From assembly GCA_023212725.1 (NCBI GenBank), contig JALBYF010000037.1, forward strand, positions 62,001 through 126,000: a stretch of DNA of 64,000 nucleotides, given 5' to 3'. Shown in pieces: positions 44,679-55,701 of the stretch. The DNA is from Tranzscheliella williamsii (lineage: Eukaryota > Basidiomycota > Ustilaginomycetes > Ustilaginales > Ustilaginaceae). How positions within the stretch are numbered: position 1 is the stretch's first letter; each line of letters begins with the position of its first letter. Below the pieces are notes generated by a model. It was not told where the DNA came from. It did not search any database and was given only the letters and a program-made list of their open reading frames with translations. Made by a program: the position numbers and the translations under genes.

Positions 44679-46355
44679 TTAGATGCTGGTGGTGTTAGCG
44701 GCGGGAGGGGCGGGGGTGGGTGCATGTTGGTCGATGACGAGCTTCGTGGCCTGGATGAGGGCGGGGAGGTGGGGGTCGGATGGCTGGACGGGGAGGACGC
44801 GGCGGGGGCGGTGAAGGAGGCCTGCGAGTTGGGGGGGGAGGACGTCGCGGTCGAAGTTGATCGAGTCGGGGGGAAGGGAGGCGAGGACGGCGTCGGCGAA
44901 TTTGGCGGGGTGGGCGGTAGCGAGGATGATTTGGTGGCGGGCGGAGTGGGAGGGGTGGAGGGTGGCGGCGGCGTGGAAAGCGACGGCGGTGTGCGGGTCG
45001 ACGAGGTACGAGCCGGCGGGGAAGGCGGCGGTGGGGGCGCGCGCGTACGACTGGCGGACGCGCGCGCGGATCTGGCCGTCCGAGACGCGCTCGGCGGCAA
45101 ACTCGCGCCGCGCCACCGCCAGCTGGCCCGCATCCACCTCCAACCGCCCCGCCGCCTTAAGCGCCCGCATCCACTCCGCCACCTCGGCCCCCGCAGCCCG
45201 CTCCCGCTCCAACCGACTCCCACCCCCCACCTGCGACTCGTAGGAAATGTACCACAGCAACCGTTCAAAGTTGGACGAGACCAGAATATCCATCGCCGGC
45301 GACAGCGTCGCGCGCACACCGCCCTGCTGTGCCCCGTCCGACGAACCCGCAGCAGGCTCCGTCTGCCCGACCGCCTCGGCGCCAGTGGCAGCCCCCGACT
45401 TTTCGTACCGACCAGTGGCCCAGAACCGCTGCAGAATGTCGTTCTCGTTGGTAGCAATCACAAGACGAGCCGCCGGCAGGCCCATCCGCTTGGCGTAGAA
45501 GCCGGCCAAGACATCGCCAAAGTTGCCAGTAGGCACCACAAATTCAAACTCGTCCGGCATCGGGTCCGAGGCGCTCAGGCCCAGCTGTCGTCGGAAGCTG
45601 AAGTAGCCGGAAAAGTAGTAGACGATCTGCGCCAGGATCCGCGCCCAGTTGATCGAATTGACCGCACCGAGGCGGTGCTTGGCGTTGAACTCCGTGTCGG
45701 AGAAGAGTGCCTTGACCACGTCCTGGCAGTCGTCAAATGTGCCTTCAACGGCGAGATTGTGCACATTGTCGTCCAGCACCGTTGTCATCTGCGCCTCCTG
45801 GATCGGACTCACGCGGCCCTTGGGATGCAGGATGAAGATGGAGATGTCCTGCTTGGACCGCACGCCCTGGATGGCAGCACTGCCAGTGTCGCCGCTAGTA
45901 GCGCCGACAATGGTCAGCTTCTCGCGCTCGTCGCCAGACTTGCCCTCATTCCGGCGCTGCAGGAAGTATTCAAACAGGTTTCCTAGCAGCTGCAACGCCA
46001 CATCCTTGAAAGCGAACGTGGGGCCGTGCCACAGCTCCAGACACCATTCCTTCTCGTCCAGACGGACCAACGGGGTGGTGTCCTTGTGTCGGAACGTAGA
46101 ATAGGACTTGTTGATGACGCGCTTCAATTCTTCCGACGGAATGCCGCCCTGTGCGGGATCAGCGGGGATGTAGAGGGAGAGTATCTGGTAGGACAGCTCC
46201 GAGAACGAGAGATCGGCCCACTCGGTCTGCCAGTTCTCTGGAAGTTGGGGGATCTCCGTTGGGATGTAGAGGCCGCCGTTCGGAGCGAGGCCGGTGAGCA
46301 CGGCATCCTCGAACGTCAGGCGTTCATCGCCGCCTCTTGTACTGAGATACTTCAT
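44679..46355 (-). CDS. THR4: Threonine synthase
   Basis: A single exon encodes 558 aa. It starts MKYLSTRGGDERLTFEDAVL, the family N-terminus. PLP lysine lies in GPTFAFKDVALQLLG, and the cofactor loop is VGATSGDTGSAAIQG. PTGNFGDVLAGFYAKRMGLP is also conserved. The enzyme converts O-phosphohomoserine to threonine, the last step of the pathway, in the cytosol. Yeast Thr4 is 514 aa; the extra length is an Ala/Gly-rich stretch (~residues 320-345). A TGACTCA lies 91 nt upstream of the ATG, suggesting general amino-acid control. The gene converges with ATG1, 257 nt away. Confidence 0.97.
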   Translation of the reverse strand: MKYLSTRGGDERLTFEDAVLTGLAPNGGLYIPTEIPQLPENWQTEWADLSFSELSYQILSLYIPADPAQGGIPSEELKRVINKSYSTFRHKDTTPLVRLDEKEWCLELWHGPTFAFKDVALQLLGNLFEYFLQRRNEGKSGDEREKLTIVGATSGDTGSAAIQGVRSKQDISIFILHPKGRVSPIQEAQMTTVLDDNVHNLAVEGTFDDCQDVVKALFSDTEFNAKHRLGAVNSINWARILAQIVYYFSGYFSFRRQLGLSASDPMPDEFEFVVPTGNFGDVLAGFYAKRMGLPAARLVIATNENDILQRFWATGRYEKSGAATGAEAVGQTEPAAGSSDGAQQGGVRATLSPAMDILVSSNFERLLWYISYESQVGGGSRLERERAAGAEVAEWMRALKAAGRLEVDAGQLAVARREFAAERVSDGQIRARVRQSYARAPTAAFPAGSYLVDPHTAVAFHAAATLHPSHSARHQIILATAHPAKFADAVLASLPPDSINFDRDVLPPQLAGLLHRPRRVLPVQPSDPHLPALIQATKLVIDQHAPTPAPPAANTTSI

Positions 46356-46445
46356 GGTTGCCTAAGGATTCAGTAGCCGACCGTATTGCGAGGGTTGAGG
46401 AGGTGCGCAACCAAAGAAACCTGCATTGATGCGCATCTGGCAGTG

Positions 46446-46452
46446 TGACTCA
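46446..46452. promoter_or_regulatory. Gcn4/CpcA-type TGACTCA upstream of THR4
   Basis: A perfect TGACTCA, the Gcn4/CpcA core, lies 91 nt upstream of the THR4 ATG. Threonine biosynthesis genes are classical targets of general amino-acid control. Function here is inferred. Confidence 0.55.
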
Positions 46453-46979
46453 CTGAACAGCGACAAAGCTTTCGAACATCAATCATGCACGTGAGCAAGA
46501 TCTTCTTACCGTGCGATAGATTGAACGATACATGGGTTTGGTTTGTGCCCGGCGTGACACTTTAACACTGTCGAAGATTTGCCTTCCAAAGCACGGGAAG
46601 CGAGGCGAGTACGATATGCATGCACATCTTTACGGTCGGTAGATGGAGTCTAGAACCCTGGATCTATGAATGTACGCAGGCATCAGCAGATCAGCTGATA
46701 GACAGGATCTCCGAAAGACAATCAGGATGGAAGCCCTATCGATCCTTTTCGATCCAATTCACGGCTCAAATTGTGACTTGTTTCGAGGTACCGATGGATC
46801 GCATTGGGCGGATTCCGTAGTGACTGGAGCGCGGTAGCAGAGAAGCGCCGAAGTAAGCGAATGCAGGACCGAGTTTTAGAAGCATCGGGCGGGCCGGGGC
46901 GGTGCTTAGTGGAATTAGAAGGCCACGACGCGAGTCTGGCTTGCAGCTCTGATTCATAACTGAGTTACAGCTCTTCTAT

Positions 46980-47015
46980 GCGTTCGATGCGGTCGATGCG
47001 GTCGATGCGGTCGTC
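46980..47015 (+). repeat. 9-bp tandem repeat, four units
   Basis: Four head-to-tail copies of GCGGTCGAT occur; the first (GCGTTCGAT) and last (GCGGTCGTC) are imperfect. Confidence 0.85.
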
Positions 47016-48760
47016 GGGAATCACAATACCAAGCAGGTAGGTCAGGTAACAGACGCAGCAGCTCTCCTTATTGGCGTCCAATCTACGGACCAGGTTCGTC
47101 ACCAAGGCCGAGGTAAAGCGAGCTCAAGATTCATAATTCTTCATTCCTTGCACGCCGCAGCAGAGTCTCCGCCTGTACCTCGCTTCGGCTATTCCCGACA
47201 AAGATGATGACCAGATCGCACGCAGATCAGACGAGCAGTGCCAAGTAATGGGGCCCATGGCCGTGGGAACGGGTGCTGGTCCGCAGTAACAGCTGAGGAG
47301 AAGCTTGTCGCCGTGTTCAACCGCCCGAGGCCGAGCCTCGTCCTGGAATACCGTAGCGCGGTATGGAAGGCCGACCGGGACCCGGTTGTATTACCATGCA
47401 GAGCGGCTAGGTCCCGTCGCCACCTTCCGATCAGCTTCGATTATGAGCAATCTCGCACTTTGACGGGGTCTAGGCAAGCAAGCTGTGGTTCGCATCTGAG
47501 ACACTCGCTTTCACTTCTAGGCATAATCTTGGCAACAGAGCTCTCACCAGCCGCTTCGAGGGCACCGTTGCGGCGACGCTAGGCTGCGCCTCGCCAACAC
47601 AACCTGGTCTACCTCTGCGCGACATAGGCTCAGTACTGGCACCAGGTACAGCTGCGTGTGATGCCAGAGCTGTGTAATGAGCCTCGGCTTTGTCACCGTA
47701 GCCTCATACCTTTTCTTTCTACCACCACCGATTCCTTGTCATTTGTCTTGCGAGAGACGTTGTGTCAGGCTCGTACTCTTTGGCTTTCGTGCGGCTGCCA
47801 TAGACAGCCATACGTGCACTGCGGAGCGGTGCATTGATGACTGCTGTGTTAGGAGCGTTTGGCCGGGGTGCTACACGGTAGAAATTGGAAATGCAAATCC
47901 AACAAGCACGGACACGTCCGTCTAAAGCGGTGGCTGCTCTTTCGATTTCACAAGAATCAAGCTCCGCCTCCTCGCTTCAACCGCGGTGCGTTCCCACGAT
48001 GGCGCTTCATAAGGATCCGTAATCTCGAGCGACTTACATACAAACACTACCAAGTGACTTGCACTTACGCTACGCTTGCGCTACGATTAATGGCTGTTGA
48101 TAGGGCCTTTCGCGTACCCTCCGCTCGCTTTGGATTCACCGCTGCACAGTTATTAGGTGTAACTGCGCGCAGATCGAGACCCTCCCCAACCTTCCCAGCC
48201 TTGGACTCCCAGCGGAGAAACGCTGTAACACCTCTTCTTCACCGCTCTCTTCCGCTCCCTACCTTTCTTCGATATCACACTTGACCTCTCCGCTTTGTAG
48301 CGGCCGCTTCTTTGGTGCCACGTCGATTCTCTTGATCCTGCTCCTCCTTTCCTCCATTCACACAAGCGCTACCACCAATCGCCAGCATTGCCATCTCGGC
48401 GCTCTCACCACTTCCCCCTCCAAGCATTAGCTATTTTTGGCACCTACGCTTTTCTATTCCGCTTCGTCCCCGTAGGTCCCATCAAGGATCCCTCGACACG
48501 GGTTGGGTTACAGGTCTCTTTTGCTGTCGGTTCTCGTTTCGCTGGGCAATCTTGTCACTCACAGGGTCATCTAGACATCGTTGCCATCTCTGCGCATCGC
48601 AACGTGTATCGTCACCGGTTTTGGGATTATTTCATATCTATTGGCCCTGTGCTTGTGGCCTAAGGTTCCTCGACCCTCTGCCACTTGGAGCTATACTACA
48701 TAGAAAATTTGCAGTACTGCACTGTCTACGACCCGCCGCTTCACCTTAGTAACAACCATC

Positions 48761-49963
48761 ATGACGGATCCAATGTCGCCCACTGTACCACCACAGACCA
48801 TCACTTCGCCCACCGCTCCGAGCCGGCGTCCCGACATTTGTGGGCCGCATGCTCCAGAGAGGCCATATCCGATCTATCTCCGTGGCCAAGTTGAAAAGGG
48901 GTTTGGGCGAGGGTCGAAGGACCTCGGATGTCCCACAGCCAATTTGCCTGCCAAAGTGGTCGGGCCCGGCTCTTTGCTCACCCGCACCGGTGTCTATTTT
49001 GGCTTTGCTCGGGTGTTACCGCAAGACCATGATGACCCATCGGTAACTGATTCAGAAGATGCGGAAGACAGCGCGATCTTTACACACAACGACCATACGC
49101 CCAGCCAGTCCGCTAACGCATACGATGACGACAATGAGGTGATACTTGGCGCCAGTCCCATTGGCGGCACAGCAGACGGATTCATAGAATCCGAGCTTGC
49201 TTTGGCCAAGCAAAAGAGCTCTGGTATAGCCGACCGCGCAGCGTCTCTCGACAGCTCGGAAAGGTGCGACAAGGAAGCGGAAGTGATCAGGGCCGAACTG
49301 CGCAGTGTCGGCTCCGCCATGAGCCCAGTGCCTGCCTCTTCTAGTGCAGCCGATGTCCTGGCCGGCTCTGCCTCTACACACGTGCCTTCGGCGTCCACTT
49401 CGTCCAGTAGCTCCGGCACGGGGACAAGCAGCGCCTTTAGTTCAAATAGTCGTCGAAGGAAGACCAAGAGGGTCACCCTGGCCTCTGAAGATACGCAAGT
49501 CTTTCCCATGGTCATGAGTGTCGGCTGGAATCCTTTCTACCAAAACACCCACAAGACTGCTGTGAGTTGCCTTTTACCGGCCTTCCTGCGACCCGGCGCT
49601 ACAGCCGCCGACCCGTTTGCGTTGCTGATCTTTTCTGTTTGCGCTTTGCTCTGCCCAGGAGGTGCACATCTTGCACGACTTCGCCTCGGATTTCTACGGT
49701 CTGGAGATCCGCGTTGTCGTGCTGGGGTATATCCGGCCAGAGTACAACTACGATTCGATGGGTAGGTGTCGCTCTGAGTCGCACGCCTTGTCCGCATCGC
49801 CAGAGCTATCGTGCTAACCTGCTATCGGAACTTTGCTTTTTCGGCATCCGCCACCACAGATGCCCTGATTGCAGACATCGAGATGGACAAACGCGTCACG
49901 GTCAATTCGCTGTCGCGCCCATTATATCAGGACTACTCTCGCGACCCTTTTCTCGGCCGCTGA
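48761..49963 (+). CDS. FMN1: Riboflavin kinase
   Basis: The three exons are 48761-49561, 49659-49761 and 49860-49963, encoding 335 aa. Introns are GT-AG and the joined junctions give THKTAEVHILHDF and NYDSMDALIADIEMD. The kinase domain starts PYPIYLRGQVEKGFGRGSKDLGCPTANLP (split here as IYLRGQVEKGFGRG and LGCPTANLP), the flavin and ATP loop. It resumes at VFPMVMSVGWNPFYQN and HDFASDFYG. The enzyme phosphorylates riboflavin to FMN with ATP. Yeast Fmn1 is 218 aa. Here a ~158-residue acidic, Ser-rich insertion (~residues 88-246) splits the beta-barrel domain between GVYFGFARV and VFPMVMSVG. The frame is continuous through it. Automatic annotation may miss the two small end exons. Confidence 0.93.
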
Positions 49964-50054
49964 GGCTGCTGCACACGCAGTTTTGACATACCACTCCCAT
50001 TTTTACCGTCAACGCGCGTGTGAGTGTGTATGGGGATGTCCGGACTGGTAGTGG

Positions 50055-51584
50055 TCAGGAATCGATGCCGAGGCCGGAGAGATCAAGGTGTTCGGGGAGC
50101 TCTAGGATCTGGCGGCGGGCGACGGTGACGGCGTGCTGGATGTCGAGCCAGAAGCGGCTGGATTTGTGGGGCTGGATGCCATCGAAGCGGTAGCCGCAGT
50201 GGTGGCAGACGGTGCGGGAGGAGCCGGCGCAGGGTTCTGTGCCGAAGCTGTCCATGGAGACGATGCGGAGGAGATGGGCGTTGGAGGCGTAGTTGGAGAG
50301 GAATGGCTGGGCTGCGATGTGGGAGGGGGGGTGGGTGCGCGGTTTGTACGACGAGCAGTGGTCGGGGGATGTGTGTGCGGATGTGTCCGAGGCGGCGCTT
50401 GCGCCGTCGGTGTCGTGCTGGTCCGAACCCGCGTCGCTGTCGGCTTCGGAGGACGTGTCGGAGGCGGCTTCGTAGTCGATGTAGCGGGTGCCGTGCTGCT
50501 TGAGCGCGACTTCAAAGGTGAGGATAAACACCTCCCACGGGTCCGTGCTGCACGCCGCGCACGTCGAGTCCTTGCGGAACTTGCCATCGTCCCACGTGTG
50601 CACGACGCGCTCCACCTCGGCCAGCCGGTAGTAGTGCAGCCGCACCAGCCGCAGCATCACCCGCTCTCCCATCCGCCCCGCGTCCTCCGCGCTCATCTCC
50701 CCCAGCGACATCCCCAGCGTCAGCCGGCTCGCACTCCGCACCGCGTCCGGACACCTGATCATCGCCCCAAACTGCACAAAATCCGCCAGCACCGTGTACG
50801 GGCTCAGCCCCACCAACTCGTGCGGGTGGTCGAAGCAGTCCAGGAGGTCCGCTAAAAACGTTTCAAAGGTCTGAGAGTCATGAGGGCAGCGGGTAAGGGA
50901 AATTTTTCTTGACCAACACGGAGGAAGCAATACTGCTTACCTCGAGAAGATGTTCGTTGTCAACACCGCACTTGACCGCGGTTCTGTAGACCTCGTACTG
51001 CCGACAGAGATGCCGAAGGGGATGAGGCGCTGTGGGTAACGCAGACAGGTATGGTAGCATGGTGGACTTACGACTTGGATGAATTTGGCGGCTTTTTCCC
51101 TGACGAAACGCTTGCAGACGCCCTTGGGAGGATGGAGGGTGTAGCGGTCGACGAATCTGATGAATTCGGCATAGTGCTTGTCGCGCAGGTCGCTGCGGCG
51201 GACCGAGTCGAGGAGGATGCGGCAGAAGGCGAAGAGGCGCGTTGTTTCGCTAGGCGGCAGGTCGAGCTGCAGTTCGACGGCCGCCTGTGCCGCTGTCTCG
51301 GGCGCAAAGAACGCGGCGAGCTCGTCGCTCTCCAGCTGCAGAACCGGCGCGTCAGAAGCATCGGTGGCGATCGAGCCCGCGCGCCATCCACCCTCCCCGT
51401 CCGAGCCACTGTCCATCGACCCATACATGCCGCTACCGTCGGTATCGTCGCCCGCCAACATCTCATCGATGCCATCCTCCTCGGCGTCGCTATCGTCGAC
51501 ATCCATCGACGCGACTACGAATTTCGGAGTGCCACCGCGCACAGGCGCCGGCGACAGCCTCTGCGATGTTCTTGTAGCTACCAT
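50055..51584 (-). CDS. Unknown conserved-looking protein
   Basis: The three exons are 51584-51072, 50997-50941 and 50870-50055, encoding 461 aa. Introns are 74 and 70 nt, GT-AG and phase 0; the middle exon codes only 19 residues. The joined region KAAKFIQVYEVYRTAVKCGV and LLETFETFLADLLDCFDHP looks helical and ordered. The N-terminal ~90 residues are acidic. Later come two cysteine pairs, CAACS and CHHCGYRFDG, which might bind zinc, separated by a Ser/Asp-rich linker. I do not recognise a family. The protein could be a nuclear or scaffold factor, but nothing proves this. It converges with FMN1, 91 nt away. Confidence 0.7.
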
Positions 51585-52225
51585 GTGGATTGGCGAGCGA
51601 TAAGCGAAAGGCTTGTCAGGCGAGCTGAGCGATCGCCGTAGCAGCGTCAGCCTGGAAGAAGCAACGACGCGATCACAGTGCGCAGTTCAGTTGTCCAATC
51701 GGCCAAGGAACCGCCAGGGTCAAGTTCAGGTTTCTCGCGTTGCTGATAGTTTACGCTGTAAGTTGAGTCCTGGCGTGCATGGCGCGCTCGGACGTTCCTG
51801 GCAGGCTGACGACCGCGACGGCAGGCCACCCTTGGAAACGGCTGAGCCTAGACCGCGACACACGCATACACGCGCGCCGTGTCAGCACGGAAACTACGGG
51901 GCAGTTGCCTGGCTCGTGCTGGCTCTGTCCAAGAGATTCACTCATGCCGTCAGCCAGAAGCCAGAAGCTAGAGAAGAGTGGAAAGAAGTGCCCTTTGTGA
52001 AATACAGGTGACGGGGATCCGTGACAGTGCGGCGTGGCCGAAGTGTGCGCGGTGCCGATACTTCCAGGCCGGCTGCCGTCGCAAGAGTCGCGGCGAGCAG
52101 TAGGTGGCTCTTGACAAGGCCACTCGCATCCTGCCAGTAGCGAGGAGAGGCCAGCAGCCAGCAGCCTGAAAGAGAGGGAGTGACGCTTAGCGGACGCATC
52201 GGATGCGAGCCAAGCTGCGTGGGTG
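51585..52225. other. Intergenic, promoter of the unknown gene
   Basis: These 641 nt lie between two minus-strand genes. Short AGCCAGA/CAGCAGC-type redundancy occurs near 51955 and 52150. No gene is seen. Confidence 0.5.
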
Positions 52226-54149
52226 CTATTCCATCGGATTGGTGCGGCCAGCCTGCGCAGTCGAAATATAAGAGTCAAACCGAGGAAAAAAAGCCAAACC
52301 GCGGAAAAAGGTGCAAGGTTAGCGAGACGAAACGTAAACTATCACGACGCAATGCAAAAGGCTCGCAAGCCGCACGCACCTGTTCGTCGTCGTCGTAGGC
52401 TGTGCCGCAGCCGCAGAGCAGCTCGGTCCACCACGGTTTTCTGATGCCGTCGGCAGGGTCCGAGACGCGCGATCGGTCGATCCGCATTGATGTTTGACGC
52501 CATCTTGGGCCGCTGTTGTGATCGGCTGCGTCGCTGTACTCGTCTTCGTCGGTAAGGCCGAGCTCGCGGAACTTGGAGCTGCTCGTCGACGTTCGGATAG
52601 GGGCCGGCCTGAGACTGCCGTTGTCCTCCAGGCTGGTTTCTCCCAGATCGCCAGTGCCCGGCAGTGCACGGCGGCGTTGACCAGCAACCTCCATGGCCAC
52701 TTCATCGTCTAAACCGCCCTGATGCAACGTCATGGACCAAGGCGGCCCACGTTCCAGAGCATCGTCGCGCGAAGCAAACGGATCGCCGCCCGTCTCTGCA
52801 CTCGAATGGGAGCTACCTGCGCGAGCTGCCTCGCTCTCTGCTTCGGTGTCGGTAGCAACAATCGTCGGCATCGATCTGCCCTTGCCTTTCGCCTTACGCG
52901 TCGAACTGGTTTCGAGCGCTCTCCTCTGCATGCTCGATGCCCGGCCCACGGTAACAATGGGCCGAAGCGATGTTGGCATAACCTTCTCGGTCGGGCTGCT
53001 GCCGCTGTTGTAGATACCATCCTCCGGTTCAGTTTGCGTTGGATCACCGAAAGGGTTCTGGCGAGTAGAGTTGGAGGTAGTTCGTGGTTCATCCTCTACG
53101 CTTTCTTCTTCCAAGACTCCGCCTAAGGTTGAGCTACGCGATGTGCTGGCAACAACACGGGTCCCGATGGGCGGCAGCTTCTTGTTGGGAAGCTCCTCCG
53201 AAGCGTAGGACCCGGTAGAGTGGACACTGTCGTATGACGATACGCTCGACGGTCTCTGTAAAGCACTACGGCCGCCGCCACCGCTGAGAGCGGAACCCGA
53301 CCTCCTCTTGCCAGACAGATCGTTGTGACGACCAAACGGATGCATTGTATCCCGAGGGCTTGTGGCAGCACCATCCGCCAGTCTCTCGGACGAAGGGCCA
53401 GATCCCAAACCGTGTGGCGTGTTGCTAAGTCCAGAGGTGCGAAGACTGGAAAGACGCCGAGCAAGTCCGCCAGTGGCGGCGTTCGGCCCGCGTGTGGAAG
53501 AAGCCTTGGATGTTCTGTGAGCCTTGCGCCTCATTTTTTCTTCCGCCGCCCATCGCTCCAGATTCTGTTGTACTCTCTTCGCCTCGGAGCCCTCCTCGCT
53601 GGTTGGCGGGTACGTGGTCGGTGAGTAGGCATTCTCATCATCTTCCAGTGAGTCGACACGCACCCGACCGTTCTGCCGGGAAGAGGTTTGCTTCCTAACG
53701 CTCTGGGTTTGAGCTTTCGGATAGAAACCTGCGGCTGATGTCTCATCGATGGTGCCGAGCGAGGACGAAGCAGGGCGGAAATGGCCATCGGCTGATCCAT
53801 CCTCAGGCCCCAGCTGCGAGCTCTGTCCCCGACGAGCGTCTGAACTGCTCGACTGTATCGAAGCAGGTGACGGATCTTGCTCCTCGGTCAGCTGTTCAGA
53901 GCTTCCAGCAAACGCTTTCCAGCCACGGGACTCTGGCTCTAGACCAACATGATCGCCTTCGCCGTGCGGTAGAGAGATGCCAAAGGGGTGTGCATGCTCT
54001 TGCAAGGGCGTGCGAGCATCTGTGTCCGAGTCGGCAGCCGTGGTGGAGGCAAATGACAGTTCGGAGAAGTCGGACCGATTCGCTTTCCGGTCAGTATGTC
54101 CCAGCGGATCGTTCGCTGAGAGCAGGCTACCATCCGCAACCTCAGTCAT
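52226..54149 (-). CDS. Fungal protein with WWTELLCGCG...AGRTNP tail, unknown role
   Basis: The exons are 54149-52380 and 52252-52226, encoding 598 aa. The 127-nt intron starts GTGCGT and ends TGCGCAG. The second exon is only 27 nt and codes AGRTNPME then stop. The joined tail reads WWTELLCGCGTAYDDDEQ followed by AGRTNPME. From general familiarity a similar Trp/Cys-Gly-Cys and AGRTNP ending recurs in fungal hypothetical proteins. The two cysteines next to tryptophans could be lipidated or bind a partner. The rest is Ser/Arg-rich and disordered, with many possible phosphosites and PFG/PFA motifs (NPFGDP, DPFAS). Without splicing, the frame would run into an unrelated basic tail, so the splice model is strongly preferred. 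Confidence 0.75.
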
Positions 54150-55701
54150 GGTGAAGGGTAGAAACTACCTATGGGCGTTAACGTGACACTTTAGAGCATC
54201 GGATCTTGGCGTGACAGATCTATCTAGCAAGCTGCATGCAAGGATAAGAGACTGGGGATGGGAAGCATTCGTAAGAGACCTTCCAGTCTAGCCGGCTAAA
54301 TCTATCGAGATAGTCTCTCGAGACAGCTGTGAGGCGAGATACGAGATACACCTTGCTATCCCTGCGAAGGAGAACAGCGTTGATGGTGTAGATTTGCCCA
54401 CGAGGCTAATCGCGAGGAAGAAGACGGCGGTGATGCCGTCCGAGTGTCGACCTGGCGCGGGCGGCAGATGGAAACGAGCTTGGATGCGTTACGCAGAAGA
54501 AGCAGTGAGCGTCCTGACTTTGGTGCTGTTGAGCATGTGGAGCGGTAGATGCTGATGGAGCAGTGATGAGGCCTGCCAACGCTACAGTACGAGGATCGAG
54601 AGTCCTGGATGACGGCGAAAGGTGGTGCTCCTTTCCGAGTTTACAAGGAGAGGGGCCCGGCCCTTGAGCAACCGTTGGCTCGCTAGAATACAAACGGATA
54701 TTTGAACCCGGGGCGGCGCTGGAATCCATCAAGAAAATCCTGCATAGGTTTCGATTACAATTGCCGTGCTCGCTTGTCCCTACGCCAGGTAGTCATGGTA
54801 ACCGTCACTTGCTTCGCTAGCCCGTTCTCTCACGCATCAGTCTCGCCGGCTGCTCGTTTGCTTGGACTCACATCCAGGCCACATGCTTTCTCCCACACGT
54901 TTCCCACAGCCCTACCCTCCCTCGTTGCCTTTACGAAGAAGCTTGGCAAGCATCTTGCTGGGCGATGTCTGTGCCTCCTACCAGTCTATGTAACCTTATA
55001 GACTGTTCTTCTGGCCGACCAGACCACTTCTCAAGATCTGGCTGCCATTGGCTTCGTATGGCAAGCAGCCTGCGTCCAGCGCTCACGTTCTTGTGCGAGC
55101 GAGCTTTCCTCTAGAATCTAACATCGCTCATTGGAAGTGAAATCGAGACGCGTGTTTCGTTTTGGCGGACAGGGTTCTCTGTTGTGCGACCAAAACACGC
55201 CTCTCAGAACACGCTCTTCTCACTCACGCGACGGGTTGGGCGGTAAAGCAAGTTGAGCGACCACCATCATCCCCCGTCTTCCGCGCACATTCGCTACCCC
55301 AACCCTACCGTCTCGTCGACATCACCATCCCCCGGACTCATCCGCTACCTGTCGCCGTGGTCTTTTCCCACTTCCACGCAGTACCTACCTCTCGCTACTG
55401 CACGACTTGACCTTGGCTTGCAGCTTATTCAACATTTCGCTTGCTCCCAATCGTCTGACCTTGCAAGATACCCAGCGCATCGTCGCGCGCCACGTATCAG
55501 GTCACGCTATTCTGGACCCATGCGTATCGCCCTTCGGCCTTAGTCTCATACTTTCGTGTAAAAGACCACCTGGGCCAGAGCTGCGGGAGGGCTCTCCGAT
55601 CACTTTGATTGAACACCGTCGCTTTATCTTTCCGATGGACTCCGCTGCCGGCTTGTGGTTGTTGTCATTGTCTCTTCGAAACAACTTATAGAGGCCCAGT
55701 C
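54150..55701. other. Divergent promoter, tail-motif protein / DSN1
   Basis: This 1.55-kb gap has a CT-rich DSN1 leader (about 55240-55700). Two adjacent short dyads (CTATC-GA-GATAG and GTCTC-TC-GAGAC, 54302-54324) and one ACGCGT at about 55149 occur. No gene is recognised. Confidence 0.5.

Larger units (their letters stand above)
46356..48760. other. Long divergent promoter, THR4 / FMN1
   Basis: This 2.4-kb gap contains the TGACTCA site, a 9-bp tandem repeat and a CT-rich leader (about 48200-48760) before FMN1. Frames of up to 141 codons occur but show no protein-like pattern. No RNA gene is recognised. Confidence 0.5.

Noticed and set aside
44724..45986. 420-codon plus-strand frame across THR4
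   Set aside because: It is an antisense shadow of threonine synthase, produced by high GC content.
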